This document shows, piece by piece, positions 8,416-16,150 of a DNA stretch of 25,523 nucleotides. A program made the translations under genes and the position numbers. This DNA is from an uncultured Clostridium sp. (GTDB lineage Bacteria > Bacillota > Clostridia > Lachnospirales > Lachnospiraceae), in NCBI GenBank assembly GCA_934438135.1, contig CAKSBP010000041.1, positions 1 through 25,523 on the forward strand, in the 5' to 3' direction. Each line of letters begins with the position of its first letter. Within the stretch, counting starts at the first letter, position 1. The notes beneath the pieces are model-generated. The model did no database searches. It was not told the origin of the DNA and was given only the letters and a program-made list of their open reading frames with translations.

Positions 8416-8754
8416 ATGGACGTAGAGAAAAAGAGACAAAAAGAACAAGAGATGGTTAGTAAAATGATTCACATTTACTGCCATGGAAAACATAAAACAG
8501 GAAAAAGACAATTGTGTGACGAGTGCCTGGAACTTCATGAATATGCCATGATTCGAGTTCAAAAGTGCCCATTTATGGAAACAAAAAGTTTCTGTAGTGC
8601 CTGTAAGGTGCATTGTTACACGAAGGATAAAGCAGCGAAAATTAAAAATGTCATGAAATATTCAGGACCAAGGATGCTGTATCATCATCCATTGACTGCT
8701 CTTAGACATATTGGTGTCACCATCAAAGAGAAAGGGAAGAAACGTGTTTCATAA
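8416..8754 (+). CDS. YgbA-family (nitrous oxide-stimulated promoter) cysteine-rich protein
   Basis: A 112-residue soluble protein matching the YgbA family (PF11756). Visible features are MIHIYCHGKHK, LCDECLEL, YAMIRVQKCPF, FCSACKVHCY and the family-typical VMKYSGPRMLYHHP. Paired cysteines suggest metal or iron-sulfur binding; this is inferred. In enterobacteria ygbA belongs to the nitric-oxide (NsrR) regulon and has been linked to stress tolerance. The ATG at 8416 has no good ribosome site. A good one, GGAG (8384-8387), instead serves an ATG at 8395 that opens a four-codon, in-frame reading frame ending at 8409, so initiation may be by re-initiation. The stop at 8752-8754 overlaps the following ABC gene. 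Confidence 0.88.
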   Translation: MDVEKKRQKEQEMVSKMIHIYCHGKHKTGKRQLCDECLELHEYAMIRVQKCPFMETKSFCSACKVHCYTKDKAAKIKNVMKYSGPRMLYHHPLTALRHIGVTIKEKGKKRVS

Positions 8755-10474
8755 ACGATTATTAAACGAATTTAAAGAGAATAAAAAGTACGTTGCAGGA
8801 ATGATAGGATGCCAGTGGATTTCATTGATTGCCAATATCATGTTTGTATATGGAACTTCCATGGTTATTCAGGGAATGTATGAAAAGACCCTGACAGATA
8901 AAAACATACAGGCATATCTTATCCTGCTTGTATGCGTACTGGCTGTCCGCAGTATTATGAATACGGTTGGAACAAATCTATCCTATCAGGCGTCTACTAA
9001 TGTAAAAATCGGTCTTCGTGAGAAAGTGTATCGAAAACTGATGAAGTTAGGAAGCAGTTATCGTAATACTCTACCTACTTCCGAAGCAGTACAGATTAGT
9101 ACTGAAGGAGTAGAGCAGTTAGAAATCTATTTTGGAAAGTATGTACCGCAGTTCTTTTACAGTCTGTTAGCACCGCTGACATTGTTTTTAGCTGTAGCAG
9201 TGATGAGTATAAAAGTTGCCATTGTACTGCTTCTTTGTGTGCCATTGATTCCAATTTCAATTATAGCGGTTCAGAAATTTGCAAAAAAAATGTTGGCGAA
9301 ATACTGGGGAACTTACACGGAACTTGGAGACACTTTCCTAGAAAGCCTTCAGGGACTGACTACCATGAAAATTTTCCAGGCGGATGAACGCTATGCAGAG
9401 AAAATGGATGAAGATGCGGAAAAATTTCGTAAAGTAACCATGCGTGTGTTGATTATGCAGTTAAATTCCATTAGTATTATGGATTTAGTAGCTTACGGCG
9501 GTGCAGCCGCAGGCATTATTCTTGCTGTTATCGAATTGAAGAACGGCCGTATTACTATGCAGCAGTGTTTCTTTATCATTATGGTATCCCAAGAATTCTT
9601 CCTGCCTCTTCGTTTGTTAGGTTCTTTCTTTCATATAGCAATGAATGGAAATGCAGCAGCTAACAAAATTTTTAAATTATTAGATGCCAAAGAAGAGAAC
9701 AAAGAGGTGACAGATTTCTGTCAGGATTCTTCGATTGTATTTAAGAATGTAACATTTAGCTATGATGATGAAAAAACAATTTTAAAAGATATATCCTTTG
9801 AAATTAAGGAAAATAGTTTTACAGCCATTGCAGGTGTTTCCGGATGTGGTAAGAGTACGATTTCTTCTATTATTATGGGAAAAAATAAAGCAGGTAATGG
9901 AAAAGTGCTGATTGGTGGCGTGCAGGCAGCTTCTTTATCTAGTGAAGCAAGATTTGAAAAAATCACCTGCATTAATCACGACAGCTATTTATTCAAGGGA
10001 ACCCTTCGTGAAAATCTTCAAATGGGAAAAGAAAATGCATCGGACGAGGAAATGTGTGCTGTGTTAAAACAGGTGGATTTATATGACACCGTTATGAAAA
10101 AAGGCGGTCTGGATATGGAAATCAAAGAGAAGGCAGGAAATCTTTCTGGTGGACAGAAACAAAGACTTGCATTAGCTAGAGCCATTCTTCATGATACGGA
10201 TATTTATATTTTTGACGAAGCAGCTTCTAATATTGATGCAGAGAGTGAAAATAAGATTATGGAAGTGGTAAAAGTATTGGCTAAGACAAAGACGGTTATT
10301 TTAATTTCTCATCGTCTTGCCAATCTGTTAGAAGCAGACCAGATTCTTGTAATGGATCAGGGTGTGGTGGCAGAATCCGGAACCCATGAAACATTAATGA
10401 GCAAAAAAGGATATTATCATACACTATTTGAAAGTCAGAAACAGTTAGAAAATTATGCGAAGGAGGTGTTCTAA
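8744..10474 (+). CDS. ABC exporter half-transporter (permease plus ATPase), CydD-like
   Basis: An inner-membrane ABC exporter subunit of 576 aa that probably pairs with the next gene product. The N-terminal ~310 residues contain about six hydrophobic segments and a long cytoplasmic loop (TFLESLQGLTTMKIFQADER). The ATPase follows: Walker A GVSGCGKST (364-372), signature LSGGQKQR, Walker B IYIFDEAAS with the catalytic Glu, and H-loop ISHR. The LAPLTLF and PLIPISI segments in the membrane part recall CydD. CydDC was long described as a thiol exporter and has more recently been linked to haem transport; the substrate here is unknown. GTG at 8744 is preferred because AAAGGGAAG (8731-8739) precedes it; an in-frame TTG at 8711 is possible. 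It overlaps the YgbA gene end by 11 nt. Confidence 0.87.
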   Translation: MFHKRLLNEFKENKKYVAGMIGCQWISLIANIMFVYGTSMVIQGMYEKTLTDKNIQAYLILLVCVLAVRSIMNTVGTNLSYQASTNVKIGLREKVYRKLMKLGSSYRNTLPTSEAVQISTEGVEQLEIYFGKYVPQFFYSLLAPLTLFLAVAVMSIKVAIVLLLCVPLIPISIIAVQKFAKKMLAKYWGTYTELGDTFLESLQGLTTMKIFQADERYAEKMDEDAEKFRKVTMRVLIMQLNSISIMDLVAYGGAAAGIILAVIELKNGRITMQQCFFIIMVSQEFFLPLRLLGSFFHIAMNGNAAANKIFKLLDAKEENKEVTDFCQDSSIVFKNVTFSYDDEKTILKDISFEIKENSFTAIAGVSGCGKSTISSIIMGKNKAGNGKVLIGGVQAASLSSEARFEKITCINHDSYLFKGTLRENLQMGKENASDEEMCAVLKQVDLYDTVMKKGGLDMEIKEKAGNLSGGQKQRLALARAILHDTDIYIFDEAASNIDAESENKIMEVVKVLAKTKTVILISHRLANLLEADQILVMDQGVVAESGTHETLMSKKGYYHTLFESQKQLENYAKEVF

Positions 10475-12121
10475 TTGAAGAAACGAAATGGATTTGGTGT
10501 AATGGCCGGTCTAATTGGCATGATAAAACCTCTTCTTGGATTTATGATGCTGGCCATTTTTATGGGCTGTATCGGAAATCTTGCCGCAGCATTTATTACC
10601 ATTTTAGGTGGATATGGTCTTCTTTCCATGGCTGGGATTTCTGTACCGTTGTCTCAAACTACAATTATTACTTTATTGGTTTTATCTGCAGTATTCCGAG
10701 GTGTGTTTAGATATGCTGAACAGGCATCCAATCACTACATTGCATTTAAATTATTAGCACGAATCCGTCATCAGGTATTTGCTGCACTTCGTAAACTGAC
10801 ACCGGCAAAGCTTGATGGCAGAGATAAAGGAAATTTAGTTTCTATTATTACTTCCGATATTGAGTTATTAGAAGTGTTTTATGCTCATACAATTTCACCG
10901 ATTGCTATTGCGGTGATTACTTCGATTGTAATGGTTTTCTTTATTGGAACACTCCATCCACTGTTTGGAGCTATTGCCTGCATATTTTATCTTATTGTAG
11001 GTGTGGCGATTCCTTATTTAAATGGAAGAAGAGGTGCAAAGACTGGTTTAGAATACCGTCAGAAGTTTGGGGACCTGAACACAATGGTATTGGATAATTT
11101 ATACGGGTTAGAGGAAATTCTTCAATACAAGCAGCAGGAGAAGAGAGAAGAAAAATTGTCTGCCCGTACAGAAGAACTGGAAACCTTAAAGAAACAGTTG
11201 AAAAAAGGCGAAAATGTCCAGAGGATTTCAACAGACTGTGTGATTATGGCTGCAGGAGCTTTAACAGCAGTGGCTGCAGCATATCTGGTTCAGAAGGGTT
11301 CTGTAGAATTTGCTCAGGGATTAATTGCAGTGGTTTCAGTTATGAGTTCCTTTGGGCCGACAGCAGCACTTTCCGCATTATCCAATGACTTGAATCAGAC
11401 TCTGGCAAGTGGAGAACGTGTGTTAAGACTATTAGAAGAGGAACCTGTGGTTACAGATATTTGTGACGGTGTGAATACTTTTGGTGAGGATATTTCCTGT
11501 GAAAAGATTTCTTTTGCTTATCCAGATGCGGATAAAAAAGTATTGGAACAGTTCCAGGCTTCGTTTGAAAGGAATAAAATTCATGGGATCCACGGAAAGA
11601 GTGGATGTGGAAAGTCTACATTATTAAAGCTTATGATGCGTTTCTATGAGACAAATCAGGGTGAAATTAAATACAATAATACAAATGTAAATAAAATCAA
11701 TACAAAAGTTTTAAGAAACCATATTTCTTATGTCACACAAGAAACATTCCTGTTCCACGATACGATTGAAAATAACATCAAGATTGCCAAGGAAAATGCC
11801 ACAAGAGAAGAAGTCATAGAAGCAGCGAGAAAAGCTTCGATTCATGATTTTATTCTCTCTCTGCCAAATGGCTATGATACAAGATTAAGTGAACTTGGAG
11901 ATAGTGTTTCCGGCGGGGAAAGACAGCGTATTGGAATTGCAAGAGCATTTCTTCATGAAAGTCCGGTGATTTTCCTGGATGAACCGACTAGCAATATTGA
12001 CAGTTTGAACGAAGGCATTATTTTAAAGAGTCTTTGGGAAGCAAAGGAAGAAAAAACGGTTCTTTTGGTTTCTCACCGTAAATCAACGATGGGAATTGCG
12101 GAAACGATAATTAGTATGTAG
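10475..12121 (+). CDS. ABC exporter half-transporter (permease plus ATPase), CydC-like
   Basis: The partner half-transporter, 548 aa. It has an N-terminal membrane domain with about six hydrophobic segments, then an ATPase with Walker A GKSGCGKST (374-382), a Q-loop followed by FLFHDTIENNI, signature VSGGERQR, Walker B VIFLDEPTS and H-loop VSHR. Both members of the pair keep full ATPase motifs. It starts with TTG at 10475, immediately after the stop of the first half, and the near-perfect AAGGAGGTG ending about 6 nt before it supports this non-ATG start. Adjacent same-strand halves strongly suggest a heterodimeric exporter. Substrate: unknown; the DUF454 and YgbA neighbours and the DtxR-like operator hint at metal, haem or redox homeostasis. 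No clear terminator follows. Confidence 0.88.
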   Translation: MKKRNGFGVMAGLIGMIKPLLGFMMLAIFMGCIGNLAAAFITILGGYGLLSMAGISVPLSQTTIITLLVLSAVFRGVFRYAEQASNHYIAFKLLARIRHQVFAALRKLTPAKLDGRDKGNLVSIITSDIELLEVFYAHTISPIAIAVITSIVMVFFIGTLHPLFGAIACIFYLIVGVAIPYLNGRRGAKTGLEYRQKFGDLNTMVLDNLYGLEEILQYKQQEKREEKLSARTEELETLKKQLKKGENVQRISTDCVIMAAGALTAVAAAYLVQKGSVEFAQGLIAVVSVMSSFGPTAALSALSNDLNQTLASGERVLRLLEEEPVVTDICDGVNTFGEDISCEKISFAYPDADKKVLEQFQASFERNKIHGIHGKSGCGKSTLLKLMMRFYETNQGEIKYNNTNVNKINTKVLRNHISYVTQETFLFHDTIENNIKIAKENATREEVIEAARKASIHDFILSLPNGYDTRLSELGDSVSGGERQRIGIARAFLHESPVIFLDEPTSNIDSLNEGIILKSLWEAKEEKTVLLVSHRKSTMGIAETIISM

Positions 12122-12137
12122 AAAAATAGAAGTACCT

Positions 12138-12171
12138 CGTATTTTTTAGGTAAAATATGCCGTATTTTTTA
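12138..12171. repeat. Direct repeat upstream of the transaldolase promoter
   Basis: CGTATTTTTTA occurs at 12138-12148 and again at 12161-12171, 23 bp start to start, about two helical turns. It ends just before the -35 region of the tal promoter. The spacing would suit a cooperatively binding regulator, but no known motif is recognised. Confidence 0.5.
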
Positions 12172-12173
12172 AC

Positions 12174-12202
12174 TATATTTTCTGGATGCGGAATGTTATA
12201 AT
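12174..12202 (+). promoter_or_regulatory. Promoter of the transaldolase gene
   Basis: TATAAT at 12197-12202 is a consensus -10 box. A poor -35 (TATATT, 12174-12179) lies 17 nt upstream. The transcript would start near 12209, leaving a leader of about 40 nt with AGGAGG before the ATG at 12250. Confidence 0.6.
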
Positions 12203-12249
12203 GGTAAAAAATTTATTTTATTCTTAGAAATAATAGGAGGACAGAAAAT

Positions 12250-12903
12250 ATGAAATTTTTTATTGATACAGCCAATGTAGAAGATATTAAAAAGGCAAAT
12301 GATATGGGAGTTATCTGTGGTGTAACAACAAATCCATCTTTAATTGCAAAAGAAGGAAGAGATTTTAATGAAGTAATTAAGGAAATTGCTTCTATCGTGG
12401 ATGGTCCTATCAGTGGAGAAGTAAAAGCAACTACTATGGATGCAGAAGGCATGATTAAAGAAGGACGTGAAATTGCTAAAATCCATAAGAATATGGTTGT
12501 AAAAATTCCAATGACAGTAGAAGGATTAAAGGCTGTTAAAGTTCTTGCAGCAGAAGGAATTAAGACAAACGTTACTTTAATTTTCTCTGCAAATCAGGCA
12601 TTATTAGCAGCGAGAGCTGGTGCAGCATATGTATCTCCTTTCCTTGGAAGATTGGATGATATCAGTACAGATGGAACTGAATTAATCAATGATATTGTTA
12701 CAATTTTTGAAAACTATGAATTAGATACAGAAATTATTTGTGCAAGCGTTCGTCATCCAATTCATGTAACACAGTGTGCCTTAGCTGGAGCAGATATTGC
12801 AACTGTTCCTTATAAAGTAATTGAGCAGATGGTAAAACATCCATTAACAGACCAGGGAATTGAAAAATTTCAGGCAGATTACAAGGCTGTATTTGGTGAA
12901 TAA
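12250..12903 (+). CDS. tal: Transaldolase, small (FSA/TalC-like) subfamily
   Basis: A cytosolic 217-residue (beta/alpha)8 enzyme of the non-oxidative pentose phosphate pathway. It transfers dihydroxyacetone units between sugar phosphates through a Schiff base. Visible are the N-terminal FIDTAN (Asp6), GVTTNPSL, VVKIPMT with the Schiff-base Lys85, and TNVTLIF. The same family includes fructose-6-phosphate aldolase. Two positions separate them: E. coli FSA has Gln59 and Tyr131, transaldolases have Glu and Phe. Here they are Glu57 (GEVKATT) and Phe131 (SPFLGR), so transaldolase is preferred. The ribosome site AGGAGG is ideal. It has its own promoter and a terminator at 12985, so it is probably monocistronic. 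Confidence 0.92.
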   Translation: MKFFIDTANVEDIKKANDMGVICGVTTNPSLIAKEGRDFNEVIKEIASIVDGPISGEVKATTMDAEGMIKEGREIAKIHKNMVVKIPMTVEGLKAVKVLAAEGIKTNVTLIFSANQALLAARAGAAYVSPFLGRLDDISTDGTELINDIVTIFENYELDTEIICASVRHPIHVTQCALAGADIATVPYKVIEQMVKHPLTDQGIEKFQADYKAVFGE

Positions 12904-12984
12904 GAAAAAAATATAAAAATATTATGGCTGGAAGAGTATCAGCTGTGACAATGCGTTTAAAATGGTAGAAAAAGGATGAAAAAT

Positions 12985-13025
12985 GGGATCTGTCTGGATT
13001 AATTTCCTCTCAGGTCTCTTTTTTT
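12985..13025 (+). terminator. Terminator downstream of tal
   Basis: GGGATCTG (12985-12992) pairs with CAGGTCTC (13011-13018), with two G-T wobbles, and an inner GGA/TCC can form in the loop. Seven T follow (13019-13025). It lies about 80 nt after the tal stop. Nothing gene-like lies between. Confidence 0.7.
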
Positions 13026-13046
13026 CAAAAAGAATCAGTAAATGCA

Positions 13047-13076
13047 TTGAAATTTACTACTCATTTGTAGTATATT
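13047..13076 (+). promoter_or_regulatory. Promoter with overlapping BlaI/MecI-like palindrome
   Basis: TTGAAA (13047-13052) and TATATT (13071-13076) lie 18 nt apart, and the spacer contains the inverted repeat TACTAC-N6-GTAGTA (13055-13072), which touches the -10 box. TACTAC...GTAGTA arms resemble BlaI/MecI/CopY-family operators, although those usually have a shorter centre. The promoter reads toward the SEC-C protein gene through a leader of about 140 nt. Confidence 0.5.
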
Positions 13077-13110
13077 GATAAATGGTAGCTAATAGGAAGA
13101 AAGGAAAAAA

Positions 13111-13140
13111 ATGACAATGCTTCGAGAAAAAATCTTGTAA
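13111..13140 (+). other. Nine-codon micro-ORF in the SEC-C gene leader
   Basis: ATG at 13111 follows AGGAAGAAAGG, a strong ribosome site, and the frame closes with TAA at 13138-13140 after MTMLREKIL. It sits between the promoter at 13047 and the gene at 13224. It could be a leader peptide or a degraded gene start. The rest of 12904-13223 holds only the terminator and the promoter described separately. Confidence 0.3.
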
Positions 13141-13223
13141 GAAGTATATTACATTTTTACATGGAGAACACTTGGAAAAGCTGTTTGAAAATGAATGAAA
13201 ATAGATGGTAAAAGGAGAACGAT

Positions 13224-14402
13224 ATGTCAGAAAGGTTAACATTTGAACAGATTCTTGAGAATCATACAGTTACAGAATTAAGAGATATCCTGAAAGAAGC
13301 AGGATTAAAGGGATATTCTAAAATGAAAAAGAATGAAATGGTGGATCAGATTACAGCACTTGCACTGGATGAAAATATGGCACAAAAAAAATTCCTCTAC
13401 GCAACTGACCAGGAAATTGAGGATTTAAAGAGAGCTGCTACCGAAAAAGTTACGATTGAGAAAGATTCCATGCAATATTATTACTGGGAAAATCTTTGTT
13501 TCGCTTTTATTACACAGGATTATGAAGTGGACATTCCTGCTGAGGCAGTAAAGCTTTATGAGAAGATTTCCAAGAAAGAAAGCTTCGTGAAACAAAGAGA
13601 GAGAGTAAGCTGCTTAATGGAATATGCGATGGCCGCAGCAAATCTTTATGGTGTAATTGAAATGACAAAGCTGGTAGAAATCATTAACAGCCAGACTGAT
13701 TTAAATACAACACTGGAAGAACTTACAGATGTATATTCCTGGAGAGAAATGTTACGTGGATGCCAGATGTTCTGCTGTCAGGATGGTTTTGTAACAGATG
13801 AACTTTTTGGAGACAATATTTTTGGAATTCAAGAAGATTATAAAAAACTGTTAGCACAGCAGGGGGTAAAACCTTATTACGTTCCAGAAAAAGAAGAATT
13901 TTTAAGTTATGCCAATACTCTTCATACGGAGAAAAACAAATCGTATGAAGCAATGCATTCCTTCTGGGTGACAAAGATGGAGCAGGAAGCAGAAAAGGCA
14001 GAAGATATCTGCAATGAACTTCAGTTACAGATTCGTAATGGTGCCCAGACACAGCAGATTTTCGATGAATTGGACAAAAAGAAAATCGTATTCCCAGATG
14101 ACGCAGCAATTCAGGAATTTACACATTATCTGATGGATATGTATAATAATACCCGTTTAAGAGAAAACAGAGGATTTACTCCAGTAGAAATCGAAACAGA
14201 TGCTCCAGGAAATTCTGTTTACAGTCAGGAGACATATGAACAGATTCAAAATCTTGGACAGATTTCACAGCAGATTTCAGCAGAATCCAAAATCGTTCCA
14301 TTTCCAACCGTAAGAAGGGAAGAAAAGAAAATTTATCCAAACGATCCTTGTCCATGCGGAAGTGGAAAGAAATATAAAAAATGCTGTGGAAGAAATAAAT
14401 AA
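13224..14402 (+). CDS. SAP/Rho-N-like and SEC-C zinc-motif protein
   Basis: A 392-residue protein of unknown function. The N-terminal ~48 residues (VTELRDILKEAGLKGYSKMK) look like a SAP or Rho N-terminal helical domain, which often binds nucleic acid. The middle ~300 residues are largely helical and acidic with no recognised motif. The C-terminus is a SEC-C zinc motif: PNDPCPCGSGKKYKKCC, with Cys376, Cys378, Cys387 and Cys388. SEC-C motifs in SecA bind zinc and contact SecB or ribosomes. The ribosome site AAAGGAGA lies just ahead of the ATG. It stands alone between a promoter with a palindrome (13047) and a strong terminator (14494). A role in translation or protein quality control is plausible but inferred. 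Confidence 0.85.
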   Translation: MSERLTFEQILENHTVTELRDILKEAGLKGYSKMKKNEMVDQITALALDENMAQKKFLYATDQEIEDLKRAATEKVTIEKDSMQYYYWENLCFAFITQDYEVDIPAEAVKLYEKISKKESFVKQRERVSCLMEYAMAAANLYGVIEMTKLVEIINSQTDLNTTLEELTDVYSWREMLRGCQMFCCQDGFVTDELFGDNIFGIQEDYKKLLAQQGVKPYYVPEKEEFLSYANTLHTEKNKSYEAMHSFWVTKMEQEAEKAEDICNELQLQIRNGAQTQQIFDELDKKKIVFPDDAAIQEFTHYLMDMYNNTRLRENRGFTPVEIETDAPGNSVYSQETYEQIQNLGQISQQISAESKIVPFPTVRREEKKIYPNDPCPCGSGKKYKKCCGRNK

Positions 14403-14493
14403 TTCTGAACATAATATGTCAGCTGATGTCATCAGTGGGAAGCTTGAATGACAATTCAAAAAGATTAAAAAAATAAAATAAAAGTTATACATC

Positions 14494-14531
14494 CGTGCTG
14501 TAGAATTTTGATTCTGCAGCACGTTTTCGTT
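14494..14531 (+). terminator. Strong terminator downstream of the SEC-C gene
   Basis: CGTGCTGTAGAAT (14494-14506) pairs with ATTCTGCAGCACG (14511-14523), 13 bp with one G-T wobble and a TTTG loop, followed by TTTTCGTT. Upstream, between the stop and this stem, lie a CTGATG-T-CATCAG palindrome (14423-14435) and a TTGAAT/ATTCAA hairpin. Confidence 0.88.
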
Positions 14532-14677
14532 AAATAAGTCCTTTTTATTTTGTCTGCATTCTTTACTCACAAAGTACTTAATCGATATATCATAAATCGT
14601 ATCATTATGGTATCCTCTTAAGTTTTAGAGTGTTACAATCCTTTATGACGAAATAAAGTCAGATTGGAGGTAATCAA

Positions 14678-16063
14678 ATGGCACAGATTAAACGAATTAA
14701 TAATGCTGGCAAAGATATGACCACAGGGAATCCGCTTGCCTTAATTCTTATGTTTTCGATCCCTATTTTAATTGGTAACATATTTCAACAGCTATATAAC
14801 GTGGTGGATACTTCGGTAATCGGGCACGTGCTTGGAGATCATTCCCTGGCTGCAATCGGAGCGACTGCAGCGATTTATAATCTGGTAATCGGCTTTGCAA
14901 ATGGCACAACCAATGGTTTTGCCGTTGTGCTGGCAACGTTTTATGGAAAAAAGGATCCCGAAGGAATTCGGAAGACGGTCAGTTTAACTGTTGTATTGAC
15001 AGTATTAATATCTGTTCTGCTTACAGTGCTTAGTGTAACATGTATTTTGTCATTACTTCGTTTTATGAATACACCGGAAGCGATTCTTAAGGAAGCTGTA
15101 GATTACCTCCATATCATTTTACTATTTTCTATAGTTACCATGCTGTATAACATGTTTGCCGGAATGCTCCGTGCTATTGGAAACAGTATGGCACCGCTTG
15201 TATTTCTAATTGTATCTACAGCAGTGAATATTATATTGGATATTTTATTTGTAAAAACATTTGGGATGGGAATAAAGGGTGCTGCATATGCAACTGTGAT
15301 TGCACAGTTTGTGTCGATGGTGTTATCTATTATATATATTTATAAATGCTGTCCGGTACTTCATCCAGATATAAAATATGTAAATCCAGTGTTTCTTCTG
15401 AAAGAAAAGAAACTGACGGGAGAACTGCTTACTACTGGACTTTCCATGGGGCTGATGCTTGCAATCGTATCTATTGGATCGGTCGCCCTGCAAAGTGCAG
15501 TAAATGGATTTGGAACGGCTGTGATTACAGCACATACTGCTGCAAGAAAAATAGATGATATTTTCATGCTTCCCCTTGGAACGCTGTCTATGGCGTCGTC
15601 TACATTTGTTGGACAGAATTATGGAGCAGGAAAGATGGAACGCGTGAAAAAAGGAATAATCGAGGTCATAAAGGCAGCCATGCTCTGGTCGCTGCTTTCA
15701 GCAGTAATTGCGTTTCTTGGATGCGGCTGGATGGTTCGGGTGCTGACTGGAACAAAAAATTCAGAAGTGCTTCATACTGCAGCAGCTTATATTCATTGGA
15801 ATATTCCGTTCTTCGTGATTTTAAGTGTGCTTCTGATTTTAAGAAGCAGTCTTCAGGCGACAGGAAGAAAAATAGTTCCGCTCATGGCAAGTGGCGTGGA
15901 ACTGGTGGCGAAGTTTGGCGCAGTAGGATTTTTAACTCCTGTATTAGGGTATTTTGGAGTGTGTATTTTGGAACCAATAATCTGGATTTTCTGTACTGTT
16001 ATGGTGCTAATGGACTTTTACCGGTTTTATATTTCCTGTGCTGGAAATATAAAATTTACATAA
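14678..16063 (+). CDS. MATE family multidrug/cation antiporter
   Basis: A 461-residue integral membrane protein with about twelve hydrophobic segments in two similar halves, the MatE architecture. It probably exports cationic or organic compounds using a Na+ or H+ gradient. Family-like stretches are the N-terminal GNPLALILMFSIPILIGNIF, the QQLYNVVDTSVIGHVLG segment, and AIGATAAIYNLVIGFANG. The length is normal for the family. TTGGAGGT sits directly before the ATG. The preceding terminator (14494) separates it from the SEC-C gene; a TACAAT at 14634-14639 could be its -10 box, but no -35 box stands out. The epimerase gene follows after 87 nt and may be co-transcribed. The substrate cannot be read from the sequence. 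Confidence 0.94.
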   Translation: MAQIKRINNAGKDMTTGNPLALILMFSIPILIGNIFQQLYNVVDTSVIGHVLGDHSLAAIGATAAIYNLVIGFANGTTNGFAVVLATFYGKKDPEGIRKTVSLTVVLTVLISVLLTVLSVTCILSLLRFMNTPEAILKEAVDYLHIILLFSIVTMLYNMFAGMLRAIGNSMAPLVFLIVSTAVNIILDILFVKTFGMGIKGAAYATVIAQFVSMVLSIIYIYKCCPVLHPDIKYVNPVFLLKEKKLTGELLTTGLSMGLMLAIVSIGSVALQSAVNGFGTAVITAHTAARKIDDIFMLPLGTLSMASSTFVGQNYGAGKMERVKKGIIEVIKAAMLWSLLSAVIAFLGCGWMVRVLTGTKNSEVLHTAAAYIHWNIPFFVILSVLLILRSSLQATGRKIVPLMASGVELVAKFGAVGFLTPVLGYFGVCILEPIIWIFCTVMVLMDFYRFYISCAGNIKFT

Positions 16064-16150
16064 ACTTATGGTGTTAGTGATTCGAAAGGTATAAAATAGA
16101 CTTATTAGCTTAAGAAATTGTTCAGTCAGATTAAGATTGGAGGAGTGCTA

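Noticed and set aside
8744..12121. Firm cydD/cydC gene names for the ABC pair
   Set aside because: The resemblance to CydDC is only general; no cytochrome bd genes are nearby and other heterodimeric exporters look alike.
12250..12903. Fructose-6-phosphate aldolase (FSA), a common automatic label for this family
   Set aside because: The positions matching E. coli FSA Gln59 and Tyr131 are Glu57 and Phe131, which is the transaldolase pattern.
15346..16077. Plus-strand open frames overlapping the MATE gene (15346-15558 and 15721-16077)
   Set aside because: They lie in another frame inside a well-supported membrane protein gene and have no ribosome site or recognisable domain.
16118..16150. Earlier TTG start for the epimerase
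   Set aside because: It lacks a ribosome site and its extension includes the Shine-Dalgarno GGAGGAG that serves the TTG at 16151.
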